Made by a program: the position numbers and the translations under genes
Part shown: piece by piece, positions 26,340 to 32,994 of the stretch
How the letters are laid out: every line of letters starts with the position of its first letter
Numbering within the stretch: position 1 is the stretch's first letter
Notes under the pieces: model-generated
Databases searched by the model: none
Told to the model about the DNA's origin: nothing
Seen by the model: only the letters and a program-made list of their open reading frames with translations
DNA from: Solirubrobacterales bacterium
GTDB lineage: Bacteria; Actinomycetota; Thermoleophilia; Solirubrobacterales; Solirubrobacteraceae
Assembly (NCBI GenBank): GCA_003138355.1
Contig: PLFX01000009.1
Coordinates: forward strand, 1-58,105
Direction of reading: 5' to 3'
Length of the DNA: 58,105 nt

Positions 26340-26412
26340 AGCCGACGCCCGGACTCGAACCGGGGACCCCTTCATTACGAGTGAAGTGCTCTACCAGCTG
26401 AGCTACGTCGGC
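26340..26412 (-). tRNA. tRNA-Thr (anticodon CGT)
   Basis: The minus strand folds into a full cloverleaf: acceptor GCCGACG/CGTCGGC (7 bp), D arm with AGCTCAGCTGGTAGAGC, anticodon stem CTTCA/TGAAG around loop CTCGTAA (anticodon CGT, reading ACG codons), variable loop GGGTC, T stem CCCGG/CCGGG with loop TTCGAGT, and discriminator T. CCA is not encoded. Confidence 0.97.
26356..26381 (-). repeat. 26-bp direct repeat, copy within tRNA-Thr
   Basis: Exact partner of 22542-22567. The block spans the anticodon loop to the T loop, as att cores of tyrosine-recombinase elements in tRNA genes often do. The tRNA remains intact. Confidence 0.85.
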
Positions 26413-26445
26413 GGGTCGGGGTGATGCTAGCGGGCCGCTGCCTGG

Positions 26446-27192
26446 TCAGGGCGTCGTCCGACGCCAGGGCAATGCGACGCGTTCGAGTGCGCTGACCGCG
26501 GCAAACAGGGCGATCGCGATCAGGGCGAGCACGCCGATCGCGGCGAACTCCGCGGGTGTCGCCACCTCGTTGTTGTAGGTGAGGATCAGGTAGCCGAGCC
26601 CCGACGAGCTCCCCACCCACTCCGCGAAGACGGCGCCGATCACCGCCAGCACGGCGGCGATGCGCAGGCCCGAGAATATGTAGGGCAGCGCGGTCGGCAC
26701 GCGCACCAAGCGCAGCTGCGCCGTACGTCCGGCGCCGAGCGAGGCGAGCGCTTCGAGCAGCGCGGGATCGCTGGCGCGCAGTCCGTCGATCGCGTTCACG
26801 GCGATCGGGAAGAAGCTGACGAGTGCGACGACGACGAGCTTCGCCGCGATCCCGAACCCCGCCCAGACGACGACGAGCGCAGCGATCGCGGGGACCGGCA
26901 CGACCTGCGAGATGACGAGCCACGGGTAGGTGGCGTGCTCGGCCAGGCGGGAGAAGCTCAGTCCGAGCGCGAGCAGGCAGCCGACCGCGGCGGCGATCGC
27001 GTAGCCGGCGAGGATCTCCGACAGCGTCGTCCAGGCGGCGGGCCAGAGCGTCCCCGCGTCATCGACGAAGGCGCGCGCGACCTCGACCGGCGAGGGCAGC
27101 ACCTGCTCGGAGATCCCGGAGACCGCGACATAGATCTGCCAGCCGGCGAGCACGATGACCGCGAGGGCGGCGGGGGGAAGGATCTTCTTCAT
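26446..27192 (-). CDS. ABC transporter permease (NitT/TauT/ThiX type)
   Basis: A 248-residue membrane protein with six hydrophobic helices, of the binding-protein-dependent permease family. The cytoplasmic loop contains the EAA-like region (LEALASLGAGRTAQLRLVRV) that contacts the ATPase, followed by LPYIFSGLRIA. Together with the overlapping ATPase and NMT1/THI5-like binding protein it makes a complete importer. The start overlaps the ATPase stop by 4 bases. Confidence 0.88.
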   Translation of the reverse strand: MKKILPPAALAVIVLAGWQIYVAVSGISEQVLPSPVEVARAFVDDAGTLWPAAWTTLSEILAGYAIAAAVGCLLALGLSFSRLAEHATYPWLVISQVVPVPAIAALVVVWAGFGIAAKLVVVALVSFFPIAVNAIDGLRASDPALLEALASLGAGRTAQLRLVRVPTALPYIFSGLRIAAVLAVIGAVFAEWVGSSSGLGYLILTYNNEVATPAEFAAIGVLALIAIALFAAVSALERVALPWRRTTP

Positions 27193-27932
27193 GGGGCTGG
27201 CGTGACAGTCCGCGACGCTCGCCTGTGCCCCTTTACGGGGTGCTCTTCACGCAGCAGCGCCCGGATCTCGCGCGACGGTCCGAGCAGCTGCTCGGGCTCC
27301 CGCGGGCGCACCGGCGAAACGTCGACGATCCCGCGCACGCGCGCGGGACGCGCCGAGAGCACGTACACGCGGTCGGCGAGGAACGCGGCCTCCTCGACGT
27401 CGTGTGTGACCATCAGCACGCTGCGGCGCTGCGCCTGCCAGACCTCGAGCAGCCACTCGCGCAGCTCCTCGCGCGTCAGCGCATCGAGCGCGGCAAACGG
27501 CTCGTCGAGTAGCAGCGCGTCGCTCGGCGCTAGGAACGAGCGCAGCAGCGCGGCCCGCTGGCGCATCCCGCCCGAGAGCTCGCGCGGAAAGCGGCGCTCG
27601 AAGCCGGCGAGCCCGAAGCGCTCGAGCTCCGCGCGCGCCCGCCCGCGCGCATCCGCGACGCCCGCGAGCTCGAGGCCGACCGTGACGTTCGCGAGCGTGC
27701 GCCGCCACGGCAGGAGCGAGTCGCCCTGCGGCATGTAGACGACGCGCCCGCTGCGCGCGACCTCGCCCGCGTCGGCCTCGAGCAGCCCCGCGAGGATCCG
27801 CAGCAGCGTCGTCTTGCCGCAGCCGCTCGGCCCCACCACCGCGACGAGCTCGCCCGCGCGCAGCTCGAGCGTGACGTCGGCGAGCGCCGCCGTCGCCCCG
27901 AAGCTCTTACACAGGCCGCTACAGACGATCAA
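27189..27932 (-). CDS. ABC transporter ATP-binding protein (NitT/TauT/ThiZ type)
   Basis: The frame is open further upstream, but a TTG at 27932 overlaps the TGA of the binding-protein gene (TTGA) and gives the normal length, 247 residues. Walker A is GPSGCGKTT (34-42), the signature is LSGGMRQRAAL, and Walker B is ALLLDEPFAALD. It energises import through the overlapping permease. The lack of a Shine-Dalgarno sequence fits translation coupled to the upstream gene. Confidence 0.85.
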   Translation of the reverse strand: MIVCSGLCKSFGATAALADVTLELRAGELVAVVGPSGCGKTTLLRILAGLLEADAGEVARSGRVVYMPQGDSLLPWRRTLANVTVGLELAGVADARGRARAELERFGLAGFERRFPRELSGGMRQRAALLRSFLAPSDALLLDEPFAALDALTREELREWLLEVWQAQRRSVLMVTHDVEEAAFLADRVYVLSARPARVRGIVDVSPVRPREPEQLLGPSREIRALLREEHPVKGHRRASRTVTPAP

Positions 27933-28903
27933 GGGAGGAAGCGATTCGTGGCGAAGCGGCCAGGGCTCAGCGCCCGCGCGATCAGTCGGTGCGCCGCAAG
28001 CCAGCGCGAGAGCGCCGCTAGCTTGCTCGGAACGAGCGTGCCGTAGGGCACGCCGCCCGAGTCGAAGATCGGCAGGTAGGCGCGCAGCGAGGCGCGCGCG
28101 AGGCGCGGCTCGATCGCGGTGTTCGCGTGCAACAGGTCGGCGAGGCTGCGCTGCGGGTCGCGCAGCGTGTCCTCGTAACCGTGCACGGTGGCGGCGACGA
28201 ACGCGCGCACCAGGCCGGGGTCCGCGCCGATCAGCTTGCGCGTCGTGAACGCCACGAGACCCGGGTAATCGGGCCCGCCCCACTGGTTGAGCTTGAAGTC
28301 CTCGACCGGGTGCCCGCTCTGCGCGACCGTGACGCCGTCGTCGGGCCAGTAGCCCGTGAACGCCGCGACCTTGCCCGCCTCGAGGTCCGCATCGCCGCCG
28401 AAGCCGATCGTCACGGCGTGCACGCGCGCCGGATCGCCGCCGCCGGCGCGCACGATCGTCGCGAGCACCGCGGAATCGGAGGGCACGCCGGTGATCCCGA
28501 CGGTGCGCCCGGCGAGCTCAGCCGGCGAGCGCAGGTGCTCGCTGCGCAGCGCGATCAGCGCCCCGAGCGGGTCCTGCACGATCGCCATGATCGCCACGGC
28601 GTCGTGCCCCTGCGCCGCCTGCTCGGCGACGTCGATCCCGTCGGCGAGCGCGAACTCGATCCTCCCCGTGTCGATCAGCGCGAGCGGGTCCGAGGTCGAC
28701 CCGGGCGGGATCACGCTCAGGTCGATGCCCGCGCGCCGGTAATAGCCGGCGGCCAGCGCGCGGTAGATCCCGGCGTGCACCGCGTTCGGCACGAAGTCGA
28801 GCATCAGCGTCGCGTGCACCGGCCGCTTCGCCGAAGTCGCGAGCGTCGAGCCGCAGCCGGCAAGGAGCAGGCAGCACGTCAGGGCGAGGCGTCGCACGGC
28901 CAC
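27929..28903 (-). CDS. ABC transporter substrate-binding lipoprotein (NMT1/THI5-like)
   Basis: A 324-residue lipoprotein with lipobox LAGC (Cys17). The mature protein begins LMLDFVPNAVHAGIYRALA, which matches NMT1/THI5-like periplasmic proteins such as ThiY, and contains GITGVPSDSA and GGDADLEAG. These bind pyrimidine precursors of thiamin or similar small molecules, so import of a thiamin-pyrimidine precursor is plausible. There is no TPP riboswitch in the 70-base upstream gap and no thiamin biosynthesis gene nearby, so the ligand remains inferred. Confidence 0.82.
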   Translation of the reverse strand: MAVRRLALTCCLLLAGCGSTLATSAKRPVHATLMLDFVPNAVHAGIYRALAAGYYRRAGIDLSVIPPGSTSDPLALIDTGRIEFALADGIDVAEQAAQGHDAVAIMAIVQDPLGALIALRSEHLRSPAELAGRTVGITGVPSDSAVLATIVRAGGGDPARVHAVTIGFGGDADLEAGKVAAFTGYWPDDGVTVAQSGHPVEDFKLNQWGGPDYPGLVAFTTRKLIGADPGLVRAFVAATVHGYEDTLRDPQRSLADLLHANTAIEPRLARASLRAYLPIFDSGGVPYGTLVPSKLAALSRWLAAHRLIARALSPGRFATNRFLP

Positions 28904-28973
28904 GCATCATCGCGCCTGGTCGCGTCCCGAAGAACGGAGAGCGCGCCCCGCACAGACCGCCCAAACCGAGAAG

Positions 28974-29663
28974 CTAGCTCGGATCGAGCGCGGGCGGGGC
29001 CACACCGACGGGGCAGGCGACGCCCGTGCCGCCGTGCCCGCAGTAACCGCCCGGGTTCTTCGCGAGGTACTGCTGGTGATAGCCCTCGGCGTAGTAGAAC
29101 GGGCCCGCGGGCTCGATCTGGGTAACGATCGTGCCGTAGCCGCCCGCGGCGAGCTGGCGCTGGTAGAGGTCACGGCTGCGCTCCGCCGCCTCGCGTTGCG
29201 CGTCGTCGGAGTAGTAGATCGCCGAGCGGTACTGGGTGCCGACGTCGAGGCCCTGGCGCATCTGCTGCGTCGGGTCGTGGCCCTCCCAGAAGGCTTTGAG
29301 CATCGCCTCGAAGCTCGTCTGGAGCGGGTTGAGGACGACGAGGACAACCTCGGCGTGGCCGGTCGAGCCCGAGCAGACCTCCTCGTAGGTCGGGTTCGGC
29401 GTGAACCCGCCCGCGTAACCGACCGCCGTGACGTAGACGCCGGGGAGCGACCAGAAGCCCTTCTCGGCGCCCCAGAAGCAGCCCATGCCGAAGACCGCCT
29501 GCTCGTAGCCGTCGGGAAACGGCGGGTGCAGCGAGCGCCGCAGGACGAAGTGCTCGCGCTCGGTCGGGATCGCCGTCTCGCGCCCGGGGAGCGCACGCTC
29601 GCGCGCGATCGTGCGCGTCTTGTCGCCCAGCAGGGCGGAGAGAAAGCTCACGCTGCTGAGCAT
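28974..29663 (-). CDS. msrA: Peptide methionine sulfoxide reductase A
   Basis: A 229-residue protein with the MsrA active site GCFWGAE (Cys62), then [17 protein letters not shown] and [11 protein letters not shown]. It reduces methionine-S-sulfoxide in oxidised proteins. The N-terminal ~45-residue extension before the conserved core is typical of this family in actinobacteria; it may reflect a start further downstream. The upstream gene overlaps the beginning by 16 bases. The C-terminal resolving cysteines lie near [14 protein letters not shown]. Confidence 0.93.
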   Translation of the reverse strand: MLSSVSFLSALLGDKTRTIARERALPGRETAIPTEREHFVLRRSLHPPFPDGYEQAVFGMGCFWGAEKGFWSLPGVYVTAVGYAGGFTPNPTYEEVCSGSTGHAEVVLVVLNPLQTSFEAMLKAFWEGHDPTQQMRQGLDVGTQYRSAIYYSDDAQREAAERSRDLYQRQLAAGGYGTIVTQIEPAGPFYYAEGYHQQYLAKNPGGYCGHGGTGVACPVGVAPPALDPS

Positions 29664-30088
29664 ACGCGGCGGGACATCCCGTCGCGAAGATGATGCGTGA
29701 TCCGCATCCTCTGGCTCGGCGTCAGGCGCCGGCTCGCGACGGCCTCATCAAGCAGCGGGCGCGCGAGGGCGGGCGTGGCGCGCGCGATCGCAGCGCCGAC
29801 CTGGGCGCGCAGACGCTCGGCGGCGAGGCTGAGCTGGCCGTGCTGTGGGTCGCCGGCGCCGACGAGCTCGCGCAGGAGCGCGGCGCGCTCGGCTTGCGTG
29901 ATCGTGCCGGCGGCGAGCGCGCGGTCCAGGATCGGGACGGCGATCCCTGGGCTGCGCGCCGCGATCAGCTCGCGCGCGCGGACGAGCACCGCCGCAGGAT
30001 CGGCGTGAAGGGCCGGCGGCACCGCGGGCAGTGCGGCTGGCTCGGAGGTGGCGAAGACCGCGATCTTCGTGGGCGTCTTGGTCGGCAT
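29648..30088 (-). CDS. Helical protein of unknown function
   Basis: A 146-residue soluble protein, alanine-rich and predicted to be helical, with no membrane segment. A strong Shine-Dalgarno sequence (AAAGGAG, 6 bases before the ATG) supports it. The second half has two related helices with charged ends ([22 protein letters not shown] and [23 protein letters not shown]), suggesting a duplicated short helical hairpin. It overlaps the msrA start by 16 bases, so it is probably cotranscribed with msrA. I recognise no family. Confidence 0.55.
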   Translation of the reverse strand: MPTKTPTKIAVFATSEPAALPAVPPALHADPAAVLVRARELIAARSPGIAVPILDRALAAGTITQAERAALLRELVGAGDPQHGQLSLAAERLRAQVGAAIARATPALARPLLDEAVASRRLTPSQRMRITHHLRDGMSRRVCSAA

Positions 30089-30165
30089 GCGCGCTCCTTT
30101 GACGTTGCTCGCGGGCAGTCTCGCGGGCGAGCGTGTGCGGAGGCTGAGCGCGCGCTAAGCGTTCG

Positions 30166-30834
30166 CTAAGAAGGCTTGCCGGCACGGAACGCGGCGCTCG
30201 GTCGCAGCCGCTGCAGTCCCCCGCCGGCGCCGCGCTGCATGACCTCCGCGGGGAAGATCACCTGCGCGCGCTGGACGGCATCGAGGACGAGCTGCGCGTC
30301 GAGCTCATGGCGGGTCAGCTCGATGCCGGCGGCGGGCCATTCGCAGACGACGCTCAGCGGGCCGGTCGGCGGGAGCGGCCAAACCCAGAGATGCTGGCTC
30401 CAACTCGAGCCGCCGCCGGTGCCGCCGCCGGGGAAGATAAGCGGGCCTTCGGGTTCGGGGTCATCGCGCGGCGACGGCGGGCGGCGCGAGATGTTCGTTG
30501 CCTTCGAGCCGTCCGCGAACTGGATGCCGAAGCGCAGCACCTCGGGCGGGATCTCTCCCGGAGTGGACGGCCCCAACCCCCGCCGCCGCAGCCCGAAAAG
30601 GTTTGGGTCGAGCGCGTCGTCGGTGGTGAAGACGAGGAGATCGAGCGTGAAGCCCGTCGGGTAGGCGCCGAGGCGCGTGAGGCAGATGGCCGCGCGATCG
30701 TTGCGCGCAAGCACGAGCTCGAGCGCTACGGCACCGGGCAGCGTGCCCTCCGGCGCGCCCATCCACGGCGGCCGCGGCTGCGGCTCGGGCTCCGGGACCG
30801 GCGGCGGTGGAGGTGGCTCGAAGAACTCGCTCAC
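30166..30834 (-). CDS. Proline-rich N-terminus protein of unknown function
   Basis: A 222-residue protein whose start overlaps the stop of the DNA polymerase III delta' gene by 4 bases (ATGA). The first ~25 residues are proline/glutamate-rich (FEPPPPPPVPEPEPQPRPPW), probably disordered. The body contains LELVLARNDRAAICLTRLGAYPTGFTL and SQHLWVWPLPPTGPLSVVCEW, which looks like a compact beta domain. No family is recognised; similar short proteins with this domain occur in other actinobacteria. Confidence 0.55.
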   Translation of the reverse strand: MSEFFEPPPPPPVPEPEPQPRPPWMGAPEGTLPGAVALELVLARNDRAAICLTRLGAYPTGFTLDLLVFTTDDALDPNLFGLRRRGLGPSTPGEIPPEVLRFGIQFADGSKATNISRRPPSPRDDPEPEGPLIFPGGGTGGGSSWSQHLWVWPLPPTGPLSVVCEWPAAGIELTRHELDAQLVLDAVQRAQVIFPAEVMQRGAGGGLQRLRPSAAFRAGKPS

Positions 30835-31973
30835 GCCGCCGCCGAATGTAGCGCGCGGTCGCGCGGCAGCGCGGCGATCCGGTAGGCGAGGGCCTCGAAC
30901 GTCAGCTCCTCGGTCGCGTTCAGCGTGAGCGCTTCGCGTGCCGGGTCGATCAGGGCGAGCGCGCGTTGCAGGCGAGTGACGCCCTGCTCGCGCGCGAGTA
31001 CCTCGAGCGGCGCGCGCCGATCGGTCGCGTGGATGACCTCCGGCGCGCCGAGCGCGATCGACGCGGCGTCGCGGAAGACGAGCCCGGCGGTCGCGAGGGC
31101 AAGGTCGAGCGCAGCCTGCGAATGGCGGCGCACCGTCCGCCGGAGCGCCTCCTCGTGCTCGCGCGTCAGGCGCGCGCGCTCGGCGCGCGCAGTCAGCTCG
31201 AGCTCATCGCGCTGGCGCTCCGCGAGCTGCGCCGACGCCGTCGCTCCGGCGTGCTTGGCCAGCTCGAGCAGCGGAACCCACGGCCGCTCGGCGAGCTCGT
31301 CGCGCAGCGCCGCGGTCGCATAGAGCTCCGCGGCCTCGCGCAGCGCCGGTCCGTCGCCGAGGGCGAGCGCCGCAGCCCGCTCGCCGTCGCCGAGCGCGAG
31401 ACGCGCGCACGCCTGCGCCTGCTCGGCTGCGACCCCGCGCGCCGCGAGCTCGGACGCAAGCCGCGCGACGCCCGGCGCCTCGAAGCGCACGAGCTGGCAG
31501 CGCGAGGCGACCGTCTCGAGCACATCGGCCGGCCGCGTGGTGATCAGGATCAGGTGCACGAACTCGGGCGGCTCCTCGAGCGTCTTGAGCAGCCGGTTGG
31601 CGGTCGCGTCGCCGAGCGTCTCTGCCTGCTCGATCACGAACACGCGCCGGCGGGCCTCGAACGGCGTCCGCGTCGCCGCGACGACGACGGGCTCGTCGAT
31701 GTCGGCGACGAGCATCTCCGAAGCGCCGCTCGGGGTGATCCAGCTGAGGTCCGGGTGCGCGTCGCGCAGCACGCGCTCGGTCGCCTGCGAGCCGGCGGGC
31801 GCGCCGTCCGCGATCAGTGCGGCGGCGAACGCGCGCGCGATCGCGCGCTTGCCCGCGCCGGCCGGTCCCGCGAACAGATAGGCGTGCGACGCCTGGCCTG
31901 GAGGCAGCGCCGGGCCGAGCACGGCACGCGCGTGGGGATGGCGGTCGATGCCGGGCAGGACCTCAACGGTCAC
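30831..31973 (-). CDS. holB: DNA polymerase III delta'-like clamp-loader ATPase
   Basis: From GTG 31973 the protein has 380 residues. It has a P-loop GPAGAGKRA (36-44), RRVFVIEQAETLGDATANRLLKTLEEPP, and the sensor motif ASRCQLVRF, all of the DnaX/HolB AAA+ clamp-loader family. Walker A is slightly altered, as in delta' subunits that do not hydrolyse ATP. It would load the beta clamp on DNA. In many bacteria tmk and holB form one operon; here they are divergent with 25 bases between starts. A zinc-cysteine module is absent. Confidence 0.85.
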   Translation of the reverse strand: MTVEVLPGIDRHPHARAVLGPALPPGQASHAYLFAGPAGAGKRAIARAFAAALIADGAPAGSQATERVLRDAHPDLSWITPSGASEMLVADIDEPVVVAATRTPFEARRRVFVIEQAETLGDATANRLLKTLEEPPEFVHLILITTRPADVLETVASRCQLVRFEAPGVARLASELAARGVAAEQAQACARLALGDGERAAALALGDGPALREAAELYATAALRDELAERPWVPLLELAKHAGATASAQLAERQRDELELTARAERARLTREHEEALRRTVRRHSQAALDLALATAGLVFRDAASIALGAPEVIHATDRRAPLEVLAREQGVTRLQRALALIDPAREALTLNATEELTFEALAYRIAALPRDRALHSAAA

Positions 31974-31998
31974 CCCGCCAGCGTAGCCTCCAGCGCGC

Positions 31999-32619
31999 AT
32001 GACGGCGCGCGGACGGCTGGTCACTATCGAGGGCATCGACGGTGCCGGCAAGACGACGCTCGCGGGCGGGCTCGCCGCGGCGCTACGCGAGCGCGGAATC
32101 GACGTCCTCGCGCTGCGCGAGCCGGGCGGCGTCGCGCTCGCCGAGCAGATCCGCGCGCTCGTCATGGACCCCGCGCACGCGGTTGCACCGCGCACCGAGG
32201 CGCTCCTTTACGCGGCCGCCCGCGCAGAGCTCGTCGCCGAGCAGCTCGAGCCCGCGATCGCCGCCGGGCGCTTTGTCCTGCTCGACCGTTTCGTCGACTC
32301 CTCGCTCGCCTACCAGGGGGCGGGCCGCGAGCTCGGCGTGCAGGAGATCGCCCGGCTGAACGAGTTCGCGACCGGCGGGCTGCGACCCGACCGCACGCTG
32401 CTGCTCGTGATCGACCCGGCAGTCGGCCGCGCGCGCCGCGGTGAGCAGGCCGACCGCATCGAGCTCGAGGCCGACGCCTTCTTCGCGCGGATCGACGCGG
32501 CTTACCGCAGCCTCGCCGTCGCCGATCCGGAGCGCGTGCGCGTGCTCAATGCCACGCTCGCCCCGCGTGAGCTGCTCGCGGCCGCGGTCGTGGAGCTGGC
32601 TGACCTGCTGGCGCGGTAA
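31999..32619 (+). CDS. tmk: Thymidylate kinase
   Basis: A 206-residue protein with the P-loop EGIDGAGKTT (11-20), DRF at residues 96-98 followed by VDSSLAYQGAGRELG, and ADRIELEADAFFARI near the C terminus. These are the dTMP kinase hallmarks; it phosphorylates dTMP to dTDP. It shares a 25-base divergent intergenic region with the clamp-loader gene, and is followed by a small membrane-protein gene on the same strand. Confidence 0.95.
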   Translation: MTARGRLVTIEGIDGAGKTTLAGGLAAALRERGIDVLALREPGGVALAEQIRALVMDPAHAVAPRTEALLYAAARAELVAEQLEPAIAAGRFVLLDRFVDSSLAYQGAGRELGVQEIARLNEFATGGLRPDRTLLLVIDPAVGRARRGEQADRIELEADAFFARIDAAYRSLAVADPERVRVLNATLAPRELLAAAVVELADLLAR

Positions 32620-32646
32620 ACGCGCAGGCACGCTATTTTGGCGCGC

Positions 32647-32829
32647 GTGATCGTCCTCATCGTGATCCTCGTCGTGCTCGTGCTCGCCGCCGGCGCAGTG
32701 CTCGTTCCGCGCGCGATCGGCCTCGATCCGGAGTGGCTCGCTCGCGCGCGGCACGCGCTCGGTGAGGCGCGCTACCGCGCCGGCATGCTCGCCGCGGAGT
32801 TCGCCGACTTCGTCCGCATGGGCCGCTGA
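32647..32829 (+). CDS. Small single-pass membrane protein
   Basis: A GTG at 32647 (TTG 32638 is an alternative) starts a 60-residue protein with one N-terminal membrane helix (IVLIVILVVLVLAAGAVLVP) and a short amphipathic tail ending EFADFVRMGR. It follows tmk by 27 bases and is probably cotranscribed. Its function is unknown. Confidence 0.55.
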   Translation: MIVLIVILVVLVLAAGAVLVPRAIGLDPEWLARARHALGEARYRAGMLAAEFADFVRMGR

Positions 32830-32837
32830 GCAGGCCA

Positions 32838-32859
32838 TTTTCGGGCCCTGTCGAGGGCC
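32838..32859. terminator. Hairpin after the small membrane-protein gene
   Basis: An 8-bp stem (cgggccct/agggcccg) with a 4-base loop lies 8 bases past the stop, preceded by TTTT. It could terminate the tmk transcript upstream of nrdJ. Confidence 0.5.
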
Positions 32860-32994
32860 CGCGCCCGGTACAATCTACGTAGCGCCGGAACCCAGGGACA
32901 AGGGTTTCAATCTGTCCGGTGGGAGGCGGATCATCGTCGCCCCCCACACACTCAATGGACGGCGCCGAGCGCGGGCGCCAGGAGGCGCGAGACG

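Noticed and set aside
28904..28973. Possible TPP riboswitch upstream of the THI5-like importer.
   Set aside because: The required CTGAGA and ACC-TGAT-like blocks are absent and the gap is only 70 bases.
28127..29125. A long plus-strand frame opposite the substrate-binding gene and msrA.
   Set aside because: Shadow of two well-supported minus-strand genes; no domain features.
30966..32444. A 492-codon plus-strand frame covering the clamp-loader gene.
   Set aside because: Most of it is antisense to holB and the rest is a wrong frame of tmk.
32830..32994. Possible cobalamin riboswitch upstream of nrdJ.
   Set aside because: The gap is too short for the element and lacks the conserved B12-box; the only structure seen is an 8-bp hairpin.
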